Shown here one piece after another: positions 9,292 to 17,341 of a stretch of 64,000 nt of DNA. Within the stretch, counting starts at the first letter, position 1; each line of letters starts with the position of its first letter. Below the pieces are notes generated by a model. That model was not told where the DNA came from. It worked only from the letters and a program-made list of their open reading frames with translations, and ran no database searches. This stretch comes from Thalassovita sp. (GTDB lineage Bacteria; Pseudomonadota; Alphaproteobacteria; Rhodobacterales; Rhodobacteraceae): the NCBI GenBank assembly GCA_017792425.1, contig CP051233.1:3125998-3189997 (forward strand). The letters are read 5' to 3'. Both the position numbers and the translations under genes were made by a program.

Positions 9292-10215
9292 TCAACGGCA
9301 TTCGGAGATGCCGCGAGCCAGTGCACGCATCATCTGTGAATACAGCTGCGGCCCGGTGCGCAACCCTGCGCCCAGCGGATCTATCTCGATTACCTTGACG
9401 CCGTTTTCGGCCACAGCACGCAGCAGGCCGGGGTTGAACTGTGGTTCCGTGAAAACACAGGCTACCCCTCTGTCCACCACCGCCTGACGGACCTGCGCCA
9501 CGCGCGCCGCACCTGGGTCCGCCGCGTCACCAAGCGATATTGCACCTGCGGCGGACAGGCCGAACCGCGCCTCCAGATAGTGGAAGGCGTCATGAAATAC
9601 GATGAAACTGCTACCCTGCATCGGTGCCAGCGTTGCCTGCATCTCGGCGATCAACCCGTCAAGGTCCGCCTGCGCGCGATGGGCGTTCGTGGCGTAGCGT
9701 TCCGCATTTTCAGGGTCCACACGGGACAGTTCCCGCGCAATCGCCCCCAGCCAAAGCTGTGCATTGACCGGGTCCAGCCAGGCATGCGGGTCGATACCTT
9801 CGTGATCATCGTGGTCATCGTGGTCATCGTGGTCATCGTGATCGTGCCCGCCATGATCGTCAAAGGTTGCGCCCTCGCGAAAAGCCAACCGGACCGCGCC
9901 CGGTTCCTCGATCAGTTCCAGGCGCGACGCGTTCACCGCCAAAGTATCCAGCGACCCCACCAGCCAAGGTGTAAGGCCTTCACCCATCCAGACAACCAGC
10001 CCGGCCTTGTCCAGCGCCGCCGCCTGTGACGGTCGCAGCGCATAACCATGCGGTGAAGCCCCGGGATCGACCAGCAAAACGGGTTCGGCCACGCCGTCCA
10101 TCACCTGCGCCACCAGCGAATGCACCGGTGCGATATCGGCCACCACACGGGGGGGCTCTGCCCCTGCAGTTGTCGCCAGCCAGATCGCAGAAAGCCCGGA
10201 CAGGGAAACACGCAT
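9292..10215 (-). CDS. znuA: Zinc ABC transporter substrate-binding protein
   Basis: 307 residues. A signal peptide (about 1-19, ending AGA) sends it to the periplasm, where it captures Zn2+ for ZnuBC. Cluster A-1 features are visible: metal-site histidines in DIAPVHSLV, GASPHGY, GIDPHAW and FHDAFHYLEARFGL, and a His/Asp-rich loop (about 118-140) that distinguishes zinc from manganese binders. The loop is encoded by a 9-base tandem repeat. The start follows GAGGT. It is transcribed away from zur-znuCB, with a Zur-type box 13 bases before its start codon. Confidence 0.95.
   Translation of the reverse strand: MRVSLSGLSAIWLATTAGAEPPRVVADIAPVHSLVAQVMDGVAEPVLLVDPGASPHGYALRPSQAAALDKAGLVVWMGEGLTPWLVGSLDTLAVNASRLELIEEPGAVRLAFREGATFDDHGGHDHDDHDDHDDHDDHEGIDPHAWLDPVNAQLWLGAIARELSRVDPENAERYATNAHRAQADLDGLIAEMQATLAPMQGSSFIVFHDAFHYLEARFGLSAAGAISLGDAADPGAARVAQVRQAVVDRGVACVFTEPQFNPGLLRAVAENGVKVIEIDPLGAGLRTGPQLYSQMMRALARGISECR
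9802..9846 (-). repeat. 9-bp tandem repeat coding the His/Asp loop of ZnuA
   Basis: Five consecutive 9-base units (consensus GTGGTCATC on the + strand, the last one degenerate) lie in frame inside znuA and encode repeated His-Asp-Asp triplets on the minus strand. The inner three units are identical, so copy number could change by slippage without a frameshift. Confidence 0.9.
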
Positions 10216-10227
10216 CTCTCACCTCTT

Positions 10228-10245
10228 GATATCATATAACATAAC
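10228..10245. promoter_or_regulatory. Zur operator, znuA-proximal
   Basis: The 18-base element GATATCATATAACATAAC is an imperfect palindrome and, reverse-complemented, aligns with the second box at 10260-10277 at all but four positions. It lies 13 bases upstream of znuA. Its A+T-rich ATA-N-ATAAC form is the kind of site bound by alphaproteobacterial Zur; with zinc bound, Zur would repress here. Confidence 0.75.
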
Positions 10246-10259
10246 GAGGCTTGTTAAAT

Positions 10260-10277
10260 GTTATCATATATCATATC
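10260..10277. promoter_or_regulatory. Zur operator, zur-proximal
   Basis: GTTATCATATATCATATC is the same motif as the box at 10228-10245 in opposite orientation, 14 bases away and 30 bases before the zur start. One site faces each transcription unit, so Zur probably controls both znuA and its own zur-znuC-znuB operon. Confidence 0.75.
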
Positions 10278-10307
10278 AAGGCCAAAATTGACCACCGGAG
10301 CCACTGC

Positions 10308-10787
10308 ATGGACCCTGTCGGATTCGCCCATCACGATCACCACAGCTGCATCGCAGATACCCTCACGGCGGTGGAATCCCTGTGCGCCAGGGACGGCCTG
10401 CAGTTCACCCCTGTTCGCCGCCGTGTGCTGGAATTCCTGTTGCAGGAACATCGTGCGCTGGGGGCCTATGAAATCCTGGACAAGTTGCGCGCAGAGGGCA
10501 TGGGATCACAGCCCCCGGTCGCCTACCGGGCGTTGGATTTCCTGGTCTCCAACGGCTTTGCCCACAAGATCGAGCATATGAACGCCTTTGCCGCCTGCGC
10601 GCATCCGGGGCGGGATCACACCCCGATGTTCCTGATCTGCCGCGCCTGCAATTCCGTGGCCGAGGCAAATGCGCATGTATCGGCAGACACCCTGGGCAAG
10701 ACCGCCCGCGCCGAAGGCTTTCGTATCGAAAAAGCAGTGATCGAGGCCGAGGGCTTATGCCCCAATTGTCAGGATACCACGGCATGA
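10308..10787 (+). CDS. zur: Fur-family zinc uptake regulator
   Basis: 159 residues from the ATG at 10308, chosen for GGAG 7 bases upstream; an upstream in-frame start at 10251 would put coding sequence over the operator. The protein has a His-rich N-terminus (HHDHHSC), a winged helix (about 35-90, RRRVLEFLLQEHRALGAYEIL), then CRAC and CPNC pairs forming the structural zinc site. The context with znu genes and two facing operators identifies it as Zur rather than Fur or Mur. It overlaps znuC by ATGA. Confidence 0.92.
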   Translation: MDPVGFAHHDHHSCIADTLTAVESLCARDGLQFTPVRRRVLEFLLQEHRALGAYEILDKLRAEGMGSQPPVAYRALDFLVSNGFAHKIEHMNAFAACAHPGRDHTPMFLICRACNSVAEANAHVSADTLGKTARAEGFRIEKAVIEAEGLCPNCQDTTA

Positions 10788-11533
10788 ACCTGCTGGATGT
10801 CACGAACATGACCGTCCGACTGGGCGGCAACACGGTACTGTCCAACGTGGATTTCAGCATGCAGGACGGCGAAATCGTCACCATCGTCGGGCCGAACGGG
10901 TCCGGCAAATCCACCCTGCTGAAAGCGATCGTCGGGGTGGTCAGACCAACCGCTGGCGCGGTGCGGCGACGACCCGGATTGCGGATTGGCTATGTCCCGC
11001 AGAAACTGCACGTTGATCCGACCCTGCCCCTGACCGTGCGCCGTTTTCTGGACCTGCCCCGCCGCGTGCGGAATATCGAGGCACGGGCCGCATTGGACGA
11101 GGCCGGGGCGGGCAATCTGGGGGACCGCCAGATGGCGGACCTGTCTGGCGGGCAGTTCCAGCGCGTGATGCTGGCGCGGGCCTTGCTGTCGAAACCGCAA
11201 CTGCTGATCCTTGACGAGGCGACGCAGGGGCTGGACCAACCCGGATCGGCGGCGTTCTATCGCCAGATCGAACAGGTCCGCCGCGACCTGGGTTGCGCGG
11301 TGCTGATGGTCAGCCATGAATTGCACGTTGTCATGGCCGCTTCGGACCGGGTGATCTGCCTGAATGGCCATGTCTGCTGTCAGGGAGAGCCGGAACATGT
11401 CGCCTCGGCGCCGGAATACCGGGCGCTGTTCGGGACGGGCACCCAAGGGGCGTTGGCCCTGTACCGGCATGAACACAATCACACACATGACCACGATTGC
11501 GGTCATGATCACAGCCACGAGGCCGCCGAATGA
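10784..11533 (+). CDS. znuC: Zinc ABC transporter ATP-binding protein
   Basis: 249 residues. Walker A GPNGSGKST near 36, Q-loop near YVPQKL, signature LSGGQFQR near 127, Walker B LLILDEAT near 147 and switch His in VSHE are all intact, so it should power zinc import. The start at 10784 overlaps the zur stop (ATGA); an upstream ATG at 10757 lies inside zur. The last 25 residues are strongly His-rich (HEHNHTHDHD...), an extension that may bind zinc in the cytoplasm. Confidence 0.94.
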   Translation: MNLLDVTNMTVRLGGNTVLSNVDFSMQDGEIVTIVGPNGSGKSTLLKAIVGVVRPTAGAVRRRPGLRIGYVPQKLHVDPTLPLTVRRFLDLPRRVRNIEARAALDEAGAGNLGDRQMADLSGGQFQRVMLARALLSKPQLLILDEATQGLDQPGSAAFYRQIEQVRRDLGCAVLMVSHELHVVMAASDRVICLNGHVCCQGEPEHVASAPEYRALFGTGTQGALALYRHEHNHTHDHDCGHDHSHEAAE

Positions 11534-12336
11534 CCCTGTTGGACGATTTCCTGATCCGCGCGGCGCTGGCCGGGCTGGGTGTGGCGCTGGCTGCGGCCCC
11601 CTTGGGCTGTTTTGTCGTGTGGCGGCGCATGGCATATTTTGGTGATGCAACGGCCCATGCCGCGATACTTGGTGTCGCGCTGTCGCTCGCCTTTTCGACC
11701 TCGGTCTTTTTCGGCGCGCTTGTGGCGGCGCTGGTCATGGCTGTCACCGTGTCATCGCTAAGCGGGCGCGGCCATTCGATGGATACGCTGCTGGGGGTTC
11801 TGGCCCATTCGTCGCTGGCCTTCGGGCTGGTGGCCGTGTCCTTCCTGTCCGGTGTAAGGGTGGACCTGATGGCCTATCTTTTCGGGGATATCCTGGCGGT
11901 TGGCGCCAGTGATCTGTCGGTGATCTGGGGCGGTGCGGTGCTGGTGCTGATCCTGTTGTGGTGGCGCTGGTCGGCGTTGCTGTTGGCATCGCTCAGCCCG
12001 GACCTGGCCCATGCCGCGGGGCTGGATCCCCGGCGTGAACAGATGGTGCTGACCGTAGCGCTGGCGTTGGTGGTGGCGGTTGCGATCAAGGTGGTGGGGG
12101 TGTTGCTGATCGCTGCCTTGCTGATCATCCCCGCAGCGGCTGCGCGGCCATTTGCCTCTACCCCCGAGCGCATGGCGCTGGTCGCCGCCCTGCTGGGCGG
12201 CGGGTCGGCGCTTGGTGGATTAGTTCTGTCTTATCAAATGGATACGCCAACGGGACCAACGATCGTTTGCGTGGCGGCTGTCCTGTTCGCGCTGTCCAGC
12301 CTTGGATCCACGCTGACGTTGCGCAACGCGTCTTGA
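11530..12336 (+). CDS. znuB: Zinc ABC transporter permease
   Basis: 268 residues, very hydrophobic, with about seven to eight membrane segments spread through the whole length, as in the ABC-3 permease family. The GxRVDLMAYLFGDIL block near 100 and the conserved LLIAALLIIPAAAAR segment near 195 are family hallmarks. It overlaps znuC by 4 bases (ATGA) and completes the ZnuABC importer encoded at this locus. Confidence 0.94.
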   Translation: MTLLDDFLIRAALAGLGVALAAAPLGCFVVWRRMAYFGDATAHAAILGVALSLAFSTSVFFGALVAALVMAVTVSSLSGRGHSMDTLLGVLAHSSLAFGLVAVSFLSGVRVDLMAYLFGDILAVGASDLSVIWGGAVLVLILLWWRWSALLLASLSPDLAHAAGLDPRREQMVLTVALALVVAVAIKVVGVLLIAALLIIPAAAARPFASTPERMALVAALLGGGSALGGLVLSYQMDTPTGPTIVCVAAVLFALSSLGSTLTLRNAS

Positions 12337-12367
12337 CCCCGCCGCTTTTCAGGCCATCATCCCGCGC

Positions 12368-13057
12368 ATGACACAGACCGCTATCATCGTCGCTCATGGC
12401 TCTCCCTCGGACCCGGAACCGCAAGAACAGGCGCTGCAAGCCCTTGCAAACAAAGTAGAATCCCTGCTGGACGACTGGCAGGTGCGGGGGGCGACGCTGG
12501 CCGCGCCGGGGCGGTTTGACGCGGCATTGGACGCGTTCGACAGCCCGCTGATCTATCCGTTCTTCATGGCGCAGGGCTATTTTACCGGGCGCATTCTGGC
12601 ACCGAAATCAAAGGCGCGCGGTCTGACCCAATTGCCACCTTTCGGGGTGGAACCGGGCCTGCCGGATTGTGCAGAAACCTATTTGCGTCAAACACTTACG
12701 CGGAATGGATGGTGGGTAGAGGACACCGCGTTGCTGATGGCGGCGCATGGCAGCAAGGTGTCGCGAACCAGTGCGGACAGCACCCTGGCGATGGAACAGG
12801 AACTGGCGCATCGGCTGGCCTTTCGCCGGACCCTGTCCGGGTTCATTGAAGAGCCACCCTTCGTCAAGGATCAGGCACAGGGGCTGGGGCAGGCAATTTG
12901 CCTTAATTTTCTGGCACTTGGCGCGGGTCACACGCTGGGCGACGTACCCGAGGCGCTGGCCGAAGCAGGGTTTGACGGGGTGGTTCTGCCGCCGATGATC
13001 GACTGGCCCGACGTGCCCGCGCTGATCGCCGACAGCCTGCGTCGCGCGGTAGGGTAA
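12368..13057 (+). CDS. CbiX/SirB-type chelatase family protein
   Basis: 229 residues in two similar halves. The N-terminal IIVAHGSPSDPEPQ and the internal LLMAAHGSKVSRTS repeat the HGS metal-site motif of sirohydrochlorin ferro-/cobaltochelatases (CbiX family). It lies 31 bases behind znuB, so it may be read through from the zur operon, which would suggest a metal-related role, although chelation of iron or cobalt into sirohydrochlorin is the family function. nirB in this window would need sirohaem, which such an enzyme could supply. Confidence 0.75.
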   Translation: MTQTAIIVAHGSPSDPEPQEQALQALANKVESLLDDWQVRGATLAAPGRFDAALDAFDSPLIYPFFMAQGYFTGRILAPKSKARGLTQLPPFGVEPGLPDCAETYLRQTLTRNGWWVEDTALLMAAHGSKVSRTSADSTLAMEQELAHRLAFRRTLSGFIEEPPFVKDQAQGLGQAICLNFLALGAGHTLGDVPEALAEAGFDGVVLPPMIDWPDVPALIADSLRRAVG

Positions 13058-13119
13058 CGGGCTGGAAACCTGTCAACTCGTACCGTTCAGGGCTTGAAAC
13101 GGACGATTCGAAACGCGGC

Positions 13120-13968
13120 TTAGCGGGCACGCAGCGACAGGGCGACGCCGCCCAGAACCACCGCGGCGGCCAGCAGGAATCGCAGGTCCGGCACCTCGGC
13201 CAGGAACAGCAGCCCGCCACCGATCGCAATCACCGGAACCGACAGTTGCGCGACCGCCGCGCGGCCCGCGCCCAGAACCGACAGCAGGCTGTACCACAGC
13301 GCGTAGCCCAGCCCCGAGGTGACGCCGCCGGACAGGACCGCCAGCCAAACTCCCTGCGCCGACACCGGCGTGGCGGCGGCGACCGGACCCGAGGGCAGCA
13401 GCAGCCCCAGCACGAATCCTATCGGGGCGGCGATCAGGAAATTCGCCGCCGTCGCCTGCAACGCGTCCCCGGCGGCGCGACCGGCCAGCGAGTAGACACC
13501 CCAGCCCAACCCGGCCAGCACCATCAGCACCGCCTGCGCTACCGGAGTCCCGGCGGTGCCGGATGGCCACAGCAGCCACGCCAGCCCGGCAAAGGCCAGC
13601 ATCGCGCCCAGCCAGCGCAGCAGGGGAATCGGTTCGCGCGCCGCGATGGCCCCCGCGAACATGGTGATCTGCACCGTGCCAAACAGGATCAACGCGCCCA
13701 CCCCGGCGTCCAGCGTCACGTAGGCGGCGGAAAACCCGTAGATATAGACCAGCAGGGCCAGCACCCCGGCCACGCGCCCGCGCCCCCCCAGGGCGATCCC
13801 GCCACGCAGGACCAAGGCCAGCACCCCCAGCACCAGCGCACCGGACACCAGCCGGATCGTGCCGAAGGCGACGGGCTCCATCCCCGCCTGTACCAATCCC
13901 ATGCGATTCAGCACGGAATTCGCGGCAAAGGCGATCATGGTCAGGGTGGTCAAAAGGATCAGACGCAT
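13120..13968 (-). CDS. EamA/DMT-family transporter
   Basis: 282 residues with about ten hydrophobic segments in two EamA repeats (about 5-125 and 140-280). The ATG at 13968 is preferred over the one 9 bases upstream because AGGA lies 8 bases before it. The family exports metabolites such as amino acids; the substrate cannot be told from sequence. It stands alone, convergent with the CbiX gene. Confidence 0.85.
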   Translation of the reverse strand: MRLILLTTLTMIAFAANSVLNRMGLVQAGMEPVAFGTIRLVSGALVLGVLALVLRGGIALGGRGRVAGVLALLVYIYGFSAAYVTLDAGVGALILFGTVQITMFAGAIAAREPIPLLRWLGAMLAFAGLAWLLWPSGTAGTPVAQAVLMVLAGLGWGVYSLAGRAAGDALQATAANFLIAAPIGFVLGLLLPSGPVAAATPVSAQGVWLAVLSGGVTSGLGYALWYSLLSVLGAGRAAVAQLSVPVIAIGGGLLFLAEVPDLRFLLAAAVVLGGVALSLRAR

Positions 13969-14041
13969 GGGGCGCATCCTGCCACAGGGTGGGGAAAAGA
14001 AAAAATCATTGCGACGCCGACCTTTCCCTCAATCCAAGGCT

Positions 14042-14335
14042 TTAGGGATGCTTCGATTCGTCTGTCTTCGTCATCAACTCAACCAGCGTCTGCAAATGTT
14101 GTTCGGATCGTTCTGCACTCTCGGCGGTTACAACCAGAGCTTCTATTACCTGTGCAATCGCGACCATTCCCAATCCCGCGATAGCGCCACTGATAGTGGC
14201 TGGAAGAAAAATGGCCGGTTCAGCACGACTAACTACCCCAAAAATCAACACACCTATTGCGACTACCACAAAAAACCAACCCAGCACCTCAAGGAGTGTT
14301 GTCATCCATTTCGCCGTTCCAAAACTCGTATACAT
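14042..14335 (-). CDS. Small two-helix membrane protein, unknown function
   Basis: 97 residues from the ATG at 14335, which has GAGGT 6 bases upstream. Two hydrophobic segments (about 14-32 and 40-62) are followed by a charged amphipathic tail (AESAERSEQHLQTLVELMTK) that could form a short coiled coil. I do not recognise a family. It lies downstream of groEL on the same strand but beyond the groEL terminator, so it probably has its own promoter. Confidence 0.6.
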   Translation of the reverse strand: MYTSFGTAKWMTTLLEVLGWFFVVVAIGVLIFGVVSRAEPAIFLPATISGAIAGLGMVAIAQVIEALVVTAESAERSEQHLQTLVELMTKTDESKHP

Positions 14336-14389
14336 GCTGCACCTCAGAAGAATACTCCGACCCAGTATGCGCGACCCTGAGGCGAATGC

Positions 14390-14420
14390 AAAAGAAAAGG
14401 CCCGCCAGTGGCGGGCCTTT
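14390..14420 (-). terminator. Rho-independent terminator of groESL
   Basis: An 11-bp stem (14396-14406 with 14410-14420, loop of three) reads on the minus strand as AAAGGCCCGCC-ACT-GGCGGGCCTTT followed by TCTTTT. It lies 22 bases after the groEL stop. Confidence 0.88.
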
Positions 14421-14442
14421 CCTGATTGGTTTGCCGGGTGGC

Positions 14443-16083
14443 TTACATCATGCCGCCCATGCCGCCCATGTCGGGCATGCCGCCGCCTGCCGGGGCGTCT
14501 TTCTGCGGCTTGTCGGCCACCATCGCTTCGGTGGTGATCAGCAGGCCGGCAACCGATGCCGCGTCTTCCAGAGCGGTACGGCACACCTTGGCGGGGTCGA
14601 TCACGCCGAACTTGAACATGTCGCCATATTCTTCGGTCTGAGCGTTGAAGCCAAAGGTCAGGTCGTCGGATTCGCGGACCTTGCCAGCCACGACGGCGCC
14701 GTCGACGCCAGCGTTTTCGGCGATCTGACGCAGCGGGGCTTCGATGGCCTTGCGGACGATGGCGATGCCTGCGTCCTGATCAGCGTTGATGCCCGACAGG
14801 CCGTCCAGCGATTTGGCTGCCTGAACCAGGGCCACGCCGCCACCGACAACGATGCCTTCCTGAACGGCCGCGCGGGTTGCGTTCAGGGCGTCATCGACGC
14901 GATCCTTGCGCTCTTTCACTTCGACTTCGGTCATGCCGCCGACCTTGATCACGGCAACACCGCCGGCCAGCTTGGCCACGCGTTCCTGCAGCTTTTCACG
15001 GTCGTAGTCGCTGGTGGTTTCTTCGATCTGGGTGCGGATCTGGGCCACGCGTGCCTCGATCTCTGCCTTCTCGCCAGCGCCGTCAACAACGGTGGTTTCG
15101 TCCTTGGTGATCGAAACCTTCTTGGCCGAACCCAGCATGTCGATGGTGACGTTTTCCAGCTTCATGCCCAGGTCTTCGGAAATGACCTGACCGCCGGTCA
15201 GGATCGCGATGTCCTGCAGCATGGCCTTGCGGCGATCGCCGAAGCCCGGTGCCTTGACGGCCGCGATTTTCAGACCGCCGCGCAGCTTGTTGACGACCAG
15301 GGTCGCCAGGGCTTCGCCTTCGACGTCTTCAGCGATGATCAGCAGCGGCTTTTGCGACTGGATCACCGATTCCAGCAGCGGAACCATCGGCTGCAGCGAG
15401 GACAGTTTCTTTTCGTGCAGCAGGATGACGGCGTCTTCCAGTTCGGCGATCATCTTGTCGGGGTTGGTGACGAAGTAGGGCGACAGGTAGCCACGGTCGA
15501 ACTGCATGCCTTCGACCACGACGGTCTCGGTTTCCATGCCCTTGTTTTCTTCGACGGTGATGACGCCTTCGTTGCCGACCTTCTGCATCGCGTCCGCGAT
15601 CTGGCGGCCGATTTCTGCTTCGCCGTTGGCCGAGATGGTGCCGACTTGGGCGACTTCGTCGCTGTCAGCAACCGGGCGGGCCGAGGCGCGGATGGCTTCG
15701 ACGACCTTGGCGGTGGCCAGGTCGATGCCGCGCTTCAGGTCCATCGGGTTCATGCCCGCTGCAACCGATTTCATGCCTTCCTTGATGATGGCCTGGGCCA
15801 GCACGGTGGCGGTGGTGGTGCCGTCGCCAGCTTCGTCATTGGTGCGCGAGGCGACTTCTTTCACCATCTGCGCGCCCATGTTTTCGAACTTGTCTTCCAG
15901 TTCGATTTCCTTGGCGACCGAGACACCGTCCTTGGTGATGCGGGGCGCGCCGAAGGATTTGTCCAGAACCACGTTCCGGCCTTTCGGGCCCAGGGTCACC
16001 TTCACGGCGTCCGCCAGGATGTTGACGCCCTTCAGCATCTTGTTACGGGCTTCGGTATTGAACTTGACGTCCTTAGCAGCCAT
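14443..16083 (-). CDS. groEL: 60-kDa chaperonin
   Basis: 546 residues, full length. The N-terminus AAKDVKFNTEARNKMLKGV, the ATP-site block GDGTTTATVLA near 86 and the Gly/Met-rich C-terminal tail (GGGMPDMGGMGGMM) are diagnostic. GroEL forms the double-ring folding chamber in the cytoplasm. It follows groES by 38 bases with AGGAG before its start; both are controlled by the CIRCE element upstream. Confidence 0.99.
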   Translation of the reverse strand: MAAKDVKFNTEARNKMLKGVNILADAVKVTLGPKGRNVVLDKSFGAPRITKDGVSVAKEIELEDKFENMGAQMVKEVASRTNDEAGDGTTTATVLAQAIIKEGMKSVAAGMNPMDLKRGIDLATAKVVEAIRASARPVADSDEVAQVGTISANGEAEIGRQIADAMQKVGNEGVITVEENKGMETETVVVEGMQFDRGYLSPYFVTNPDKMIAELEDAVILLHEKKLSSLQPMVPLLESVIQSQKPLLIIAEDVEGEALATLVVNKLRGGLKIAAVKAPGFGDRRKAMLQDIAILTGGQVISEDLGMKLENVTIDMLGSAKKVSITKDETTVVDGAGEKAEIEARVAQIRTQIEETTSDYDREKLQERVAKLAGGVAVIKVGGMTEVEVKERKDRVDDALNATRAAVQEGIVVGGGVALVQAAKSLDGLSGINADQDAGIAIVRKAIEAPLRQIAENAGVDGAVVAGKVRESDDLTFGFNAQTEEYGDMFKFGVIDPAKVCRTALEDAASVAGLLITTEAMVADKPQKDAPAGGGMPDMGGMGGMM

Positions 16084-16121
16084 TTGCTTGCTCCTGTTTA
16101 TCTAGTAGTTGGCGGCGACGA

Positions 16122-16409
16122 TCAGGACAGGATGCCCATGATGTCGGATTCTTTCATCATCAGCAGTTCTTCGCCGTCGATGGTGACTTCCTGGCCGTTC
16201 CATTTGCCAAACAGGATGCGGTCGCCTGCTTTTACGTCCATGGCGATGCGGTCACCGTCATCGTCCTTCAGGCCAGCGCCAACAGCGACGACGATACCCT
16301 CTGCGGGCTTTTCTTTCGCACTGTCGGGGATGATCAGACCACCCTTGGTCTTTTCTTCGCTTTCGGTGCGGCGCACCAGCACGCGGTCATGAAGCGGTGT
16401 AAATGCCAT
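16122..16409 (-). CDS. groES: 10-kDa co-chaperonin
   Basis: 95 residues from the ATG at 16409, preceded by AAGGA; the frame extends 15 codons upstream but this is the family start (AFTPLHDRVLVRR). It carries the mobile loop EEKTKGGLIIPDSAKEKP and the conserved GDRILFGKWNG block. GroES caps the GroEL ring. It is the first gene of the heat-shock operon. Confidence 0.98.
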   Translation of the reverse strand: MAFTPLHDRVLVRRTESEEKTKGGLIIPDSAKEKPAEGIVVAVGAGLKDDDGDRIAMDVKAGDRILFGKWNGQEVTIDGEELLMMKESDIMGILS

Positions 16410-16466
16410 TTCTGAGGTTCCTTGCTCAGTGTTACTCTCTGGCCCCCTTCCCACGAAGCAGGGCCG

Positions 16467-16493
16467 TTAGCACTCACCCTAGTCGAGTGCTAA
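16467..16493. promoter_or_regulatory. CIRCE element (HrcA operator)
   Basis: Perfect inverted repeat TTAGCACTC (16467-16475), nine-base spacer, GAGTGCTAA (16485-16493). This is the exact consensus CIRCE, the operator of the HrcA repressor, lying in the groES leader just downstream of the promoter. Confidence 0.97.
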
Positions 16494-16500
16494 CGGCGCA

Positions 16501-16529
16501 TAGCTAAGGAGAGGACGGGGACGAGTCAA
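16501..16529 (-). promoter_or_regulatory. Putative groESL promoter
   Basis: On the minus strand TTGACT (16524-16529) and TAGCTA (16501-16506) are 17 bases apart. The predicted start lies at the edge of CIRCE, the normal arrangement for HrcA repression of a vegetative promoter. Confidence 0.6.
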
Positions 16530-16574
16530 CAGGGGCGAGGTGCTTCGGGGGCAAAATTCGTTGCTGCGTCGCAG

Positions 16575-17231
16575 CTATTTTTCGCTGCCTTGCAGCGCAC
16601 GCTGACCCGAGACGGACAGGCGGTAAACACCGGTTTGCACCTTTTCAAACCAGCCGTAGTGGTTGTCGCGCATCAGGCGGGTGGCGGTTTTGACCGCGGT
16701 GGCGCGGGCGACCACCGCCCCCTTCGCGGGGCCGTTTTCGGACAGGTAGGCGGCGCAGCGCAGCGCCTCTTGGCGGTACGAGGTCACGATCGCGCCGCGC
16801 ACCGCACCGCCCGCGTTGGGATCGCCGTGGCGGCGTTCGAATTCCGACATCAGGGATTGCGCGCGTTTGCGGATCTTGCGCGGCTGGAACGGCGCGGGAT
16901 CGTGGTGGACCTGCACGGCGGCGGTATCAGGGTGAATGGACATCACCCCCAGCCCCAGCCGCCGACACAGGCCAAGATTGCCCTTGAACGCGCGCCAGCC
17001 TGCCCGGCCCTTCCAGCGCGGCACGGCGACATAGACCTGATCCGTCACCGCCTGCCGCGCCACGGCCTGTTGCAGCAGGGTCAGGGAAAAGCCGGTTTTC
17101 AACTCGACGATCAGGGGTGGTTCGTCGCCGCGCAGGGCCACCACGTCGGCCGCCGAGATTTCGGATTTCACCTGGTATCCGAGCGCCTGAAGGAAGCGTT
17201 TCACGGGGTCGTAAAGGTCGGTTTCGCGCAT
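16575..17231 (-). CDS. DUF2161 family protein, PD-(D/E)XK nuclease-like
   Basis: 218 residues. The N-terminal 110 residues contain the restriction-endonuclease-like core: ADVVALRG (D near 28), then LIVELKTG (E-x-K near 43), which matches PD-(D/E)XK architecture and the DUF2161 family. The C-terminal part (about 140-215) looks like a winged-helix domain (VKTATRLMRDNHYGWFEKVQTGVYRLS). It has no neighbouring methyltransferase, so it is not an obvious restriction system. The biological role is unknown. It is divergent from ppaC. Confidence 0.75.
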   Translation of the reverse strand: MRETDLYDPVKRFLQALGYQVKSEISAADVVALRGDEPPLIVELKTGFSLTLLQQAVARQAVTDQVYVAVPRWKGRAGWRAFKGNLGLCRRLGLGVMSIHPDTAAVQVHHDPAPFQPRKIRKRAQSLMSEFERRHGDPNAGGAVRGAIVTSYRQEALRCAAYLSENGPAKGAVVARATAVKTATRLMRDNHYGWFEKVQTGVYRLSVSGQRALQGSEK

Positions 17232-17341
17232 CGGTCGGGCTGCCTGCCGTGCAATTGCCGCAGCGCGGCATGAAAGGGTGACAAGGGTGCATCAGACGCG
17301 TATAAGGCGCGCAAAACAACCCCATTCGAATAGGAATCCCC

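Noticed and set aside
9802..9846. CRISPR-like short repeat
   Set aside because: The repeat units are contiguous without spacers and code in frame for His/Asp residues of ZnuA.
14257..16392. 711-residue open frame opposite groESL
   Set aside because: It is antisense to groEL and groES, with low-complexity Asp/Gly/His composition typical of a shadow frame in G+C-rich DNA.
16575..17231. Restriction-modification system with the PD-(D/E)XK-like gene
   Set aside because: There is no methyltransferase partner, and the protein fits a widespread single-gene family (DUF2161).
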